Assembly (NCBI GenBank): GCA_964425215.1
Contig: CAYRLW010000074.1
Location: 1-10,564 of the forward strand
Length of the DNA stretch: 10,564 bases
Origin: CAYRLW01 sp964425215
Lineage (GTDB): Bacteria > Spirochaetota > Spirochaetia > Treponematales > Breznakiellaceae
Direction of reading: 5' to 3'
In this document: piece after piece, positions 1 to 6,357 of the stretch
How positions within the stretch are numbered: position 1 is the first letter of the stretch
Layout of the letters: every line of letters starts with the position of its first letter
Notes under the pieces: model-generated
What the model was told of the DNA's origin: nothing
The model's input: only the letters and a program-made list of their open reading frames with translations
Databases searched by the model: none
Position numbers and translations under genes: made by a program

Positions 1-114
1 AAAGAAAAATACCGGAATAAAGAAATCAACATCCTCGGATGGTACTACCACATCGAGACCGGAGCTGTGTTTAATTATCACAGCGAGGAAAAACGGTTCA
101 TCAAAATTGTATAG
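1..114 (+). CDS. C-terminal fragment, probable beta-carbonic anhydrase
   Basis: Only the last 37 codons and the TAG stop are present; the gene begins left of the window. The visible peptide contains GWYYHIETGAVFNY followed by a short charged tail ending KIV. A Gly-Trp-x-Tyr-x-(aromatic or His)-(Ile/Val)-x-(Thr/Ser)-Gly strand close to the C-terminus is typical of beta-class carbonic anhydrases, which interconvert CO2 and bicarbonate with a Cys/His-bound zinc. The zinc ligands would lie upstream and cannot be checked. The call therefore rests on one strand motif and its distance from the stop. The gene converges on the permease gene. An unrelated protein with a similar terminal beta strand cannot be excluded. 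Confidence 0.45.
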   Translation, partial: KEKYRNKEINILGWYYHIETGAVFNYHSEEKRFIKIV

Positions 115-157
115 AGCCTTGGTTTGTCAAGAATTTTCCAGGCCCAGGGGGACACCC

Positions 158-179
158 GGGGGACTTCTTTAGGTCCCCC
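158..179. terminator. GC-rich hairpin between convergent genes
   Basis: GGGGGAC at 158-164 and GTCCCCC at 173-179 form a perfect 7-bp stem around an 8-nt loop. It lies between the stop of the carbonic-anhydrase-like gene (114) and the stop of the permease gene (204). A further GGGGGAC at 147-153 could compete for the same right arm. No T-tract follows on either strand, so a classical intrinsic terminator is not established. A bidirectional or factor-assisted terminator is the likeliest role. Confidence 0.35.
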
Positions 180-203
180 AGGGCTTAATCCCTCGATACG
201 TTT

Positions 204-986
204 TTAGCGCAGGGCCATTACGAAGAATCGGACCCCCACGATGATCAGGATGGGAGCGATGGTATAATTCACCACCTTTTGCAGTTTCTGGGTCCAAAAC
301 CGGTCGACCAAAAAGGCCATGGCGGTAATGATGAGGAATTCATAGAGGGAAAGGATTATTTCGGAGCCGGAAGGAACTGAAACGAGGGCAAATTGGGTGA
401 TAAGGGCGGTCCACGTAGCGCTGACTACCCCTAGGGTCGCAAAGGCGTAGGCCTGCTTGGGGTGGTGCCCCATGGCGTTGTTATAAGCGGGGACGGCGAA
501 GGGTTTGGCTCCCGCGGAGATGAGTCCTTCAAATAGACCACTTACAAGGGCGATGGGCATAAGCCACGCAGGATGGGCCTTAACTTCCCGTTCCCCCAGG
601 GGTTTAATAAAGAGTATCCGTAGTCCCACCGCTACCGCGTATACCCCCAGTACGGCTAAAAGTACCTTTGGAGAAAAAATTGATGCGGCAAGTCTCCCGG
701 CTAAACCTCCAAGGATAGCGGGGATGGCGATAAGAACCCATTCATACTTTCCAATGGGACCCGCGGGGTGTAAAAGCTTTCGTTCCCGGAAAATCATCAC
801 CAACGACGCGAGGGCTACCACCCCCAGATTGACAATAATCGCCTGCTGGATAGGCAAACCTAATATCCCAACCAGCATAATGACCAGGAATACCCGATCA
901 ATCCACGATTTAATCGACGCGGTTACAAAACCCACAATGAGAGCGGCGATCAAACCCTTTACTAAAAGAATCGTACTTAAGGTCAC
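204..986 (-). CDS. TauE/SafE-like integral membrane permease
   Basis: This 260-residue protein is almost entirely hydrophobic, with about eight predicted membrane helices (near residues 5-24, 32-66 as one or two, 83-104, 108-127, 140-160, 178-202, 209-230, 240-259). Length and layout fit the TauE/SafE (TSUP, formerly DUF81) family of anion or organosulfur permeases, whose characterised members export sulfite or sulfoacetate. The second half carries a family-like stretch, GLFEGLISAGAKPFAVP, at about 150-166, then an Ala-rich helix. The usual glycine-triplet GGG before the Pro is missing in both halves, so substrate cannot be inferred. The start is GTG (984-986), chosen because AGGGAG sits 8 nt upstream. 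No sulfur-metabolism gene is nearby. It could instead be a related small permease family. Confidence 0.6.
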   Translation of the reverse strand: MTLSTILLVKGLIAALIVGFVTASIKSWIDRVFLVIMLVGILGLPIQQAIIVNLGVVALASLVMIFRERKLLHPAGPIGKYEWVLIAIPAILGGLAGRLAASIFSPKVLLAVLGVYAVAVGLRILFIKPLGEREVKAHPAWLMPIALVSGLFEGLISAGAKPFAVPAYNNAMGHHPKQAYAFATLGVVSATWTALITQFALVSVPSGSEIILSLYEFLIITAMAFLVDRFWTQKLQKVVNYTIAPILIIVGVRFFVMALR

Positions 987-1011
987 TGTTATTTCTCCCT
1001 ATCCACTATAG

Positions 1012-1197
1012 AATCAAACTAAAAACTCTTGGTATTAAGAGCTAGCATAATATATAATATTTCAAATATTGGAAACAATGTCAAGGTTTTCCGTAGATAT
1101 CATGATTAGTTCAACGTTTTCCGTCTCTTGTGTACCATTTTCAACCTCCGTCGAAGCAAGCTTGCTATTCGCTACAGGATAGTATAGGGTTCTCCCT
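1012..1197. other. Divergent intergenic region between permease gene and era
   Basis: This stretch separates two divergently transcribed genes and should hold both promoters. It is more AT-rich than its neighbours. On the + strand TTGGTA (about 1030) is followed after 18 nt by TATAAT (about 1054-1059), a reasonable sigma-70-like pair that would leave an era leader of roughly 130 nt. It also holds a direct repeat, TCAAGGTTTTCCGT at 1081-1094 and TCAACGTTTTCCGT at 1111-1124, and a perfect 10-bp palindrome GCAAGCTTGC at 1156-1165. A small minus-strand reading frame (1062-1259) crosses it but overlaps era and shows no family resemblance, so it is not called. Confidence 0.35.
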
Positions 1198-1199
1198 AT
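1184..1199 (+). promoter_or_regulatory. Small hairpin covering the era start codon
   Basis: ATAGGG (1184-1189) and CCCTAT (1194-1199) form a 6-bp inverted repeat around a TTCT loop. The right arm includes the first two bases of the era ATG at 1198. No strong Shine-Dalgarno sequence is visible in the usual window; the GGG at 1187-1189 is the only purine-rich candidate and lies inside the left arm. If it folds, the hairpin would hide both start codon and putative ribosome site. This is seen as sequence symmetry only; a regulatory role is inferred. Confidence 0.3.
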
Positions 1200-2088
1200 G
1201 AAATCAGCCTTTGTTTCCCTAGTGGGCCGGCCTTCGGCGGGTAAGTCTACCCTAATCAATACCCTCTGCGGTCAAAAGGTGTCCATTGTTAGTCCGGTCC
1301 CCCAGACAACTCGAAACGCCATTCGAGGAATTGTAAATCGTCCGGAGGGACAGTTGGTATTTGTGGATACCCCGGGGCGTCATGTGTCGGATAAAAAGTT
1401 AAATAAAAAATTAATGGAAGTTTCGGACCGCTCGGTAGCCGAAGCGGATCTTATCCTGTATATCCTGGATGCCCTGAGGGCCCCGGGGGTGGAAGAAGAG
1501 GCGATCGCGTCGGCTCTTGGAGCCCACAGCGACACCCTGGTGGTGGCTATCAACAAGATAGACGCGCCCCGCTCGGATGCGGGGGCTGTCAGAACCTTTG
1601 CGGAGGAAAAGTTTCCAAACCTGCCAGCGGAGCGGATTCTTACCATCTCGGCGATCAAAGGAACGGGGATCGATGGGCTACTGGGGGTGTTGTTCAAAAT
1701 GGCCGGCGAAGGAGAGCCCTTGTACGATGGGGATACCTACACGGACCAGGACGTTCAGTTCCGTATCGCCGAGGTTATCCGGGAAAAGGCGATGAATCGG
1801 CTCCGGGAGGAACTGCCCCATTCGATCTACGTGGACGTGGAGGATACGGAGCTGAGGGAAGAGGGAAGCCGCCTCTGGGTCCGGGCGTTTATCATCGTGG
1901 AACGGGAATCCCAAAAGGGTATCGTGGTCGGTAAAGGGGGCGAACAGATAAAAGCGATCCGCCAGGCGGCCCAACGGGACTTGAACCGTATTTTTGACTG
2001 GAAGGTGGAACTGGACCTGCGGGTTAAGACCTCCTCGGACTGGCGGCAGAACGAAACGGTCCTCCGTCGGCTTATCGACCGCCGCTAA
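1198..2088 (+). CDS. era: GTPase Era, 16S rRNA-binding ribosome assembly factor
   Basis: Era is an essential GTPase that binds the 3' end of 16S rRNA and assists maturation of the small ribosomal subunit. The 296 residues match the usual Era length. The N-terminal GTPase domain has G1 GRPSAGKS at 10-17, switch-region Thr residues in SPVPQTTRN (32-40), G3 DTPG at 57-60, G4 NKID at 119-122 and G5 SAIKG at 151-155. The C-terminal KH RNA-binding domain shows the GxxG loop as GKGG at 245-248, followed by a typical helix and the strand WKVELDLRVK. The P-loop has Ser-Ala where many Eras have Asn-Val; I recall a similar form in spirochaete Eras. The start is the first ATG giving full-length G1 spacing. 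A weak ribosome site and a start-codon hairpin suggest poor or regulated initiation. Its stop overlaps the convergent thrH stop. Confidence 0.97.
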   Translation: MKSAFVSLVGRPSAGKSTLINTLCGQKVSIVSPVPQTTRNAIRGIVNRPEGQLVFVDTPGRHVSDKKLNKKLMEVSDRSVAEADLILYILDALRAPGVEEEAIASALGAHSDTLVVAINKIDAPRSDAGAVRTFAEEKFPNLPAERILTISAIKGTGIDGLLGVLFKMAGEGEPLYDGDTYTDQDVQFRIAEVIREKAMNRLREELPHSIYVDVEDTELREEGSRLWVRAFIIVERESQKGIVVGKGGEQIKAIRQAAQRDLNRIFDWKVELDLRVKTSSDWRQNETVLRRLIDRR

Positions 2089-2717
2089 CCGTGTTGTCCG
2101 CCCTTCGTAGAGCCTGCGGACAAAAACGCGTCGATCTGGGCTAATAGTTCATCGTAGGTTTGTACACACGCTAAATCTTGACAGCTATTTTGAATGGCCG
2201 TGGGGGCTCGGAAAAGACAGCCCCCGTCGGCTTGCCGGATCATGGCAAGATCGTTAAACGAATCCCCCGCCGCGAAAATTTCCATATTGATGCTCTTGAG
2301 AGCCCTGACGGCGTGCAGTTTCCCTTCCTTTTGGCGGAGCCGATAGTCCGAAACGGTACCGTCGGGATCGACGACCAGGGTATTGCAAAAAAGGGTGGGG
2401 TAGTCGAGTTTGGCCATGAGGGGTTTGGCAAATTGCTCGAAGGTATCCGAAAGGATGATAACCTGGGTCCGTTGCCGCAACGCGCGGAGGAACTCCCAGG
2501 CCCCGTCCAGGGGTTCCATGGTGTTGATCACCGCTTGGATATCCCTCAGCCGGAGGCCCCGCTCCCGTAGAAGGGCTAAGCGAAAACGCATGAGTTTATC
2601 GTAATCCGGTTCATCCCGGGTCGTGCGCCGCAGTTCCGGTATTCCCGAGGCTTCCGAAAAGGCTATCCAAATTTCTGGTATCAGGACCCCCTCCAAATCC
2701 AAACAGACAATCCTCAT
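2085..2717 (-). CDS. thrH: Bifunctional phosphoserine phosphatase / homoserine phosphotransferase ThrH
   Basis: This HAD-superfamily cytosolic enzyme dephosphorylates phosphoserine in serine synthesis. In Pseudomonas aeruginosa, ThrH can also transfer the phosphate to homoserine, feeding threonine synthesis. The 210 residues are close to the about 205 of the family. Motif I is DLEGV with nucleophile Asp7 and Glu9, the Asp-to-Glu form characteristic of ThrH rather than SerB. The following PEIWIAF and a TTRDEPDYD stretch (32-40) are ThrH signatures. Motif II is the Ser of LSDTF (Ser90), motif III Lys133, and motif IV GDSFND (151-156), giving Asp152 and Asp156 for magnesium. The ATG at 2715-2717 is supported by GGGGAGG 8 nt upstream. 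The gene is convergent with era, sharing 4 nt. It seems monocistronic, with its upstream region cut by the first gap. No other serine or threonine gene is in view. Confidence 0.94.
   Translation of the reverse strand: MRIVCLDLEGVLIPEIWIAFSEASGIPELRRTTRDEPDYDKLMRFRLALLRERGLRLRDIQAVINTMEPLDGAWEFLRALRQRTQVIILSDTFEQFAKPLMAKLDYPTLFCNTLVVDPDGTVSDYRLRQKEGKLHAVRALKSINMEIFAAGDSFNDLAMIRQADGGCLFRAPTAIQNSCQDLACVQTYDELLAQIDAFLSAGSTKGGQHG
2094..2123. terminator. Hairpin just past the era stop, inside the thrH 3' end
   Basis: TTGTCCGC (2094-2101) and GCGGACAA (2116-2123) form a perfect 8-bp stem with a 14-nt loop, starting 5 nt after the era stop. The sequence also encodes the last residues of ThrH on the other strand. 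On the + strand it is followed by A residues, not a T-tract, so it lacks the intrinsic-terminator signature. On the minus strand it would lie in the coding part of the thrH mRNA. It could end or protect the era transcript. Confidence 0.3.
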
Positions 2718-2966
2718 GGGCTTCGCCTCCCCTACGGAACTATAGATTTCAAAACCTTACCATAGGGAAATCGTTAAGGACAAGTCCAAGAAACTCTTTG
2801 TGTAAAACNNNNNNNNNNNNNNNNNNNNNNNNNNNNNNNNNNNNNNNNNNNNNNNNNNNNNNNNNNNNNNNNNNNNNNNNNNNNNNNNNNNNNNNNNNNN
2901 NNNNNNNNGCTTTCCTATTCTACTATGTACGCGTAGGCTGGTTTTTTACGATGAAGGAGTTGTGCC
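2718..2966. other. Divergent intergenic region interrupted by the first gap
   Basis: The 91 bases left of the gap carry the thrH upstream region, including a TATAGT (minus strand, about 2741-2746) that may be a -10 box without a convincing -35. The 58 bases right of the gap lead into the chemoreceptor gene. They contain TACTAT near 2921 as a possible -10 and the AAGGAG ribosome site. A reading frame running through the N run (2798-3097) is an artefact of unknown bases and is not called. Confidence 0.3.
2809..2908. other. Assembly gap (100 N)
   Basis: Exactly 100 undetermined bases. The round number suggests a scaffold placeholder, so real spacing between thrH and the chemoreceptor gene is unknown and genes could be missing here. 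Confidence 0.98.
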
Positions 2967-5141
2967 ATGAGGGTCTCGTTACGGACAAAATTGTTTGGAC
3001 TTTTTTTGTTGCCGTTGGCTGTTTTGATAATCGCGCAGGGTATTTTGTTTGCGGGAAAATACGGGGAATACAAAACCTATTTGAATCAAAAGGATAATAT
3101 CGAGCTTATCGCCGGAGTGGCGAATCTAATTACGGAATTACAAAAAGAACGGGGGCTGACGTCTATTTTTATTGGTTCGGGGGCTAACCGGCAGGCGGTG
3201 GACGACCAGCGTAAAAAGGTCGATACGTTGCTCCCTTCGGTGGGTTCGCTGGTTGCGCGGGCGGCTTACCTAAAAATGGACTTTTCCGCCTTTTCGGGGT
3301 CCCTTACTACCCTCCGTTCCCAGGTGGATGAAAAAGGGCTGGATTCGCCGCAAAAGGTTATCGACGCGTATACCCTATCCATCCGAACCTTGATGACTTC
3401 CACCAACAAGGCGGTGAATCAACCAACCATTGGGGGCCTGGGTAAGGTGATGTCCTCCATTGCGGTTCTGCAGGAAGCCCAGGAAGGGGCGGCCCGGTTT
3501 CGCGGTCTTATTAGCGGCTCCATTTCCAGTTCCAGCCGGATAAAGGAACGGGAGGCCATCCTCGCGTTGATAAGGGATTTTGAAAGCATCGAAATCAATT
3601 TGAACAGCCCCGCCATTATATATTCGGCCCAGTCCAAGGAGACCATTACAAAGGTTCTCCAAAGCGGGGACTTCTCCCTTATGAAGGATGCCCTGCTCGA
3701 GGTCTTTGAGGTGTACGCCAGCTCGACTTCCGACGTGGTGACGTATAAGACAAACTACGACGCCCTTTGGTCTTCGGCCTCTAAGGTTGTAGAATCCCTT
3801 AATATGGTCTCGCAAAACGAGTTAAAAGCCCTTATCACCCGATCTAATTCTATTTTAGGCTCGTACACCCGGGAATTTTATACCTTCCTCCTGATTATCG
3901 CTATCCTGGTGGCCGTTCTATTCATCATGGGATTTGCGTTCGTCTCTTCGATCCGCAAACCGGTAAACCAAATTTCCACCACCTTCCTTTCCATCGCCAA
4001 AGGTAGCGGGGATCTATCCGCCCGGCTGGAGGTCCGGACCCAGGACGAGTTGGGCCGCCTAGCGGGGTACTTTAACGATTTCGCCGACAATTTGAGTCGC
4101 CGCATACGAACCATCCAGGAAGAAACCAAAAAATTACGGGACATCGGGTCCACCCTATACGAGGGCATGCGAAATACAAGCCAGGCATCCTCGGAAATTT
4201 CGGATACCCTGCGGACGATCCAGGAGAGTATGATCCAGCAGTCGGCCAGCGTGGTGGAATCCTCGGCGACCCTTCAGCAATTTTTAAGCAATATCGCGGA
4301 ACTGCGAAAACTTATCGACACCCAGTCGGCGGCGGTTACCGAATCTACCGCCTCGATCCGCCAAATGTTGGAAACGATTAGCCGGGTGGAACAGTCCCTG
4401 GCCCATGGAAACGAGCGGACCGTAAAGCTGGTTCATGCGTCAGAGGAGGGTAAGGCAAAACTGGATCCCCTGATCGAGCAGATTAAAATGATCACCCAAC
4501 AGTCCAAACTATTGCAGGAGGCCAACAGCCTTATTTCGGGTATCGCCGCCAGGACGAACCTTTTGGCGATGAACGCCGCCATAGAGGCGGCCCACGCGGG
4601 GGAACACGGGCGGGGGTTCGCGGTGGTGGCCGACGAAATTCGGAAATTAGCGGAAAACTCGGCGGTTCAGTCCAAGGGGATCGCCACGAACCTTAAGGCG
4701 ATTCAAGGGGTGATCGATCAGGTGGTGGTGAGCTCTTCGGAGGTTAAGGAAAGTTTTGAAATCATTAACACGGGGATCAACGAGGTAAATACCGGCCGAT
4801 CTTTTATTCAATCCGCCATGACCGAACAGCAGGAGGCTTCTAAAGAGGTTCTGGTCGCCCTGGATGAGATTACCCAAGTTACCAGTCGGGTTAGCGATTT
4901 TGCCGCCGAAACCGAAACGGGGAGCAAGGAAATTGGCAAGGAGATGGATAACCTGCTAACCATTACGGAAACCATAAAGGACCGGGTAAACGAGGCCAAT
5001 CAAAATATTCAAAATATTAGCGATACCATTAAAAAAATGGTCGACCTTAGCCAGGAAAACCACCAGAGTATAGAAACCATATACACCGGGTTTGGGGACT
5101 TTAAGCTCCGAGAGACCGCCGAGGGGCAAAAGCTTTCCTAA
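2967..5141 (+). CDS. Methyl-accepting chemotaxis protein with NIT (nitrate/nitrite-sensing) ectodomain
   Basis: This 724-residue inner-membrane chemoreceptor would signal through CheA/CheW to the flagellar motor. TM1 is about 8-30. A periplasmic helical domain (about 45-295) has LQKERGLTSIF (58-68) and a second helix reading EAQEGAARFRGLISG (170-184), both typical of NIT sensor domains. TM2 is about 304-328, followed by a HAMP domain at about 329-383 (KPVNQIST ... DELGRLAGYFND). The long signalling coiled coil (about 400-700) has the conserved hairpin tip from Asn531 to Arg559, including NLLAMNAAIEAAHAGE and GRGFAVVADEIR. No CheR-tethering pentapeptide is seen at the C-terminus. The ATG is supported by AAGGAG 7 nt upstream; the gene ends in tandem stops TAA TAG. 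Ligand assignment rests on domain type alone; other NIT ligands are possible. No che genes other than a CheY-like protein are nearby. Confidence 0.94.
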   Translation: MRVSLRTKLFGLFLLPLAVLIIAQGILFAGKYGEYKTYLNQKDNIELIAGVANLITELQKERGLTSIFIGSGANRQAVDDQRKKVDTLLPSVGSLVARAAYLKMDFSAFSGSLTTLRSQVDEKGLDSPQKVIDAYTLSIRTLMTSTNKAVNQPTIGGLGKVMSSIAVLQEAQEGAARFRGLISGSISSSSRIKEREAILALIRDFESIEINLNSPAIIYSAQSKETITKVLQSGDFSLMKDALLEVFEVYASSTSDVVTYKTNYDALWSSASKVVESLNMVSQNELKALITRSNSILGSYTREFYTFLLIIAILVAVLFIMGFAFVSSIRKPVNQISTTFLSIAKGSGDLSARLEVRTQDELGRLAGYFNDFADNLSRRIRTIQEETKKLRDIGSTLYEGMRNTSQASSEISDTLRTIQESMIQQSASVVESSATLQQFLSNIAELRKLIDTQSAAVTESTASIRQMLETISRVEQSLAHGNERTVKLVHASEEGKAKLDPLIEQIKMITQQSKLLQEANSLISGIAARTNLLAMNAAIEAAHAGEHGRGFAVVADEIRKLAENSAVQSKGIATNLKAIQGVIDQVVVSSSEVKESFEIINTGINEVNTGRSFIQSAMTEQQEASKEVLVALDEITQVTSRVSDFAAETETGSKEIGKEMDNLLTITETIKDRVNEANQNIQNISDTIKKMVDLSQENHQSIETIYTGFGDFKLRETAEGQKLS

Positions 5142-5147
5142 TAGATC

Positions 5148-5183
5148 CCTGTTACGATGGGAGCGCCTGTTACGATGGGATCG
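5148..5183. repeat. 18-bp tandem repeat, two copies, over a stop codon
   Basis: CCTGTTACGATGGGAGCG (5148-5165) is followed directly by CCTGTTACGATGGGATCG (5166-5183), differing at one base. The second copy holds the last codons and TAA stop of the REC-kinase gene on the minus strand. The first copy repeats that end, so a second in-frame TAA follows 18 nt downstream. It looks like a recent slippage duplication; no function is needed. Confidence 0.85.
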
Positions 5184-6288
5184 CCGTGGGGAGCCGCAAA
5201 AAGAAGCGGCTTCCCTTGCCTAATTCGCTTTCCACTCCTACGGACCCGCCCTGCCGTTCCGCTAATTCTTTGCAGATCAGGAGCCCCAGGCCGCTTCCCT
5301 TTTCTCCGTCGGTTCCCCGGGATGATTGAACCTGGTTTGTAAAAAGGGTCCCTACCTTGTCCGGAGGAATCCCCGTTCCCGTATCGATGACGTTTATCTC
5401 TTGAAACTTCCCGTCCTGGCGTAATTCCACGCGTATCGTTCCCCCCGGGGGAGTGAATTTGATGGCGTTGGCGACAAAATTCCGCAGAATCGTTTGGGTC
5501 ATCTCTATATCCGCGAATACAAAGGCTTCGACGCTGGCCGGTTCGATGAGTCGAAGGGATTTTTGACCGGCCGCATGGGACAATTGTTCAAATACCTCCT
5601 GGATAAGGGGAGTCAGGGGGAAACTGACCGGTTTGGCGGCGCTTTGCTTGGACGCGGAGACCCACGAAAGGATATTTTCCAGGATCGATTCGGTATTCAA
5701 GGCGGCCTTGTGCAGTTCCTGGAGGTACTCCAGGATTACCTCCCGGGGGAAGGAGTCCAAATCCTTCAGCATGACCTCGGTCAGACCCAAAAAACCGGAT
5801 ATGGGGTTCCGCAAGTCGTGGCCCAGAACGCCAATCAGCCTGGTTTTCCAGCTGTTAATCTCTTCCAGTTCCCGGTTCCGTTGTTCCAGGGTTCTGCGGG
5901 CCTGTAAAAGGTTAAGGTGGAGCTTAACCCGGGCGGCTATAACGGCGCTTTCCACGGGCTTTTCGATATAATCCACCGCCCCGGCTTTAAAGCCCTCCAG
6001 CATGGATTCGGCTCCCTTTTTTTCCGCCGTAATAAAAATGATGGGAATATGGGATAGCCCCTCTAGGGCACAGAGTCGTCTGCAGGTTTCGTACCCATCC
6101 ATCCCGGGCATGGAAACGTCCAAAAGAATAAGATCCGGCGGCGCGACGGCGACGCTTTCGATCGCGCTGGGACCGCTTTGGGCAAGACGGATCGCGTAAC
6201 CTTCCTTTCGTAAAAAGCTCCCAATAATTTTTAAATTGTCGCTGTTATCGTCTACGATAAGTATAGAAGGGGGCTGAATATCCGCCAT
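5170..6288 (-). CDS. Soluble REC-histidine kinase (receiver at N-terminus)
   Basis: This 372-residue cytosolic protein has no membrane helix. An N-terminal receiver (about 7-123) has acidic Asp13/Asp14, phospho-acceptor Asp57 in LILLDVSMPGMDG and Lys110 in the EKPVE loop. A coiled-coil linker (about 124-148) leads to a HisKA helix with phosphorylatable His157 in GHDLRNP. The HATPase domain follows with N-box Asn250/Asn254 (RNFVANAIKFTP), G1 DTGTGIP (282-288) and G2 GSGLGL (311-316). Such REC-first kinases are usually controlled by phosphorylation of their own receiver or by a partner, then pass phosphate to a response regulator. The ATG at 6286-6288 has GAGGTG 4 nt upstream. It is divergent from the CheY-like gene 69 bp away and convergent with the chemoreceptor gene. 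The CheY-like protein is an obvious candidate partner, but that is inferred from position only. Confidence 0.94.
   Translation of the reverse strand: MADIQPPSILIVDDNSDNLKIIGSFLRKEGYAIRLAQSGPSAIESVAVAPPDLILLDVSMPGMDGYETCRRLCALEGLSHIPIIFITAEKKGAESMLEGFKAGAVDYIEKPVESAVIAARVKLHLNLLQARRTLEQRNRELEEINSWKTRLIGVLGHDLRNPISGFLGLTEVMLKDLDSFPREVILEYLQELHKAALNTESILENILSWVSASKQSAAKPVSFPLTPLIQEVFEQLSHAAGQKSLRLIEPASVEAFVFADIEMTQTILRNFVANAIKFTPPGGTIRVELRQDGKFQEINVIDTGTGIPPDKVGTLFTNQVQSSRGTDGEKGSGLGLLICKELAERQGGSVGVESELGKGSRFFLRLPTAIPS
5188..5215. terminator. Strong hairpin past the chemoreceptor stop, inside the REC-kinase 3' end
   Basis: GGGGAGCCGC (5188-5197) and GCGGCTTCCC (5206-5215) pair over 10 bp with one G-T wobble around an A-rich 8-nt loop, about 46 nt after the chemoreceptor stop. 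The stretch also codes for C-terminal residues of the kinase on the other strand. TTGCC follows instead of a T-tract, so it is a possible, not proven, terminator for the + strand transcript. Confidence 0.33.
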
Positions 6289-6357
6289 ATATCACCTCGC
6301 ACGTATTATAAACTTTTTTGTCATAAAAATGTAATACCGTTTCTGTATGTTATACCC
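6289..6357. promoter_or_regulatory. Divergent promoter region for the REC-kinase and CheY-like genes
   Basis: This 69-bp AT-rich region separates two divergent signalling genes. For the kinase (minus strand), a perfect TATAAT (positions 6305-6310) and a GAGGTG ribosome site (6293-6298) are visible, with no good -35 at 17-18 nt. For the CheY-like gene, TATGTTAT (6346-6353) lies immediately before the ATG. If used as a -10 it would give an almost leaderless mRNA or force a downstream start. A shared operator is possible, but no clear inverted repeat was found. Confidence 0.4.

Noticed and set aside
505..1011. Long + strand frame opposite the permease gene
   Set aside because: It is antisense to a gene with clear membrane helices; the product is basic and low in recognisable structure, as expected for a shadow frame.
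1156..1165. Palindrome GCAAGCTTGC as a regulator site
   Set aside because: A single 10-bp palindrome without a second copy or conserved context is too weak to call.
1062..1259. Minus-strand 65-residue frame upstream of era
   Set aside because: It overlaps the era start, lacks a convincing ribosome site and shows no recognisable domain; its repetitive Thr-Glu-Asn content simply reflects the 30-bp direct repeats in the leader.
2178..2570. Long + strand frame opposite thrH
   Set aside because: ThrH motifs are complete on the minus strand; the antisense product has no domain signature.
2697..2699. Glu instead of the second motif-I Asp in ThrH as a possible active-site defect
   Set aside because: Asp-x-Glu at this position is normal for ThrH and some phosphoserine phosphatases, so it is a family mark, not a lesion.
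2798..3097. Reading frame running through the first gap
   Set aside because: It exists only because N bases contain no stops, and its readable part overlaps the chemoreceptor start in another frame with no family resemblance.
3375..3815. Minus-strand frame inside the chemoreceptor gene
   Set aside because: The chemoreceptor has full domain continuity here; the antisense frame has no motif and no start signal.
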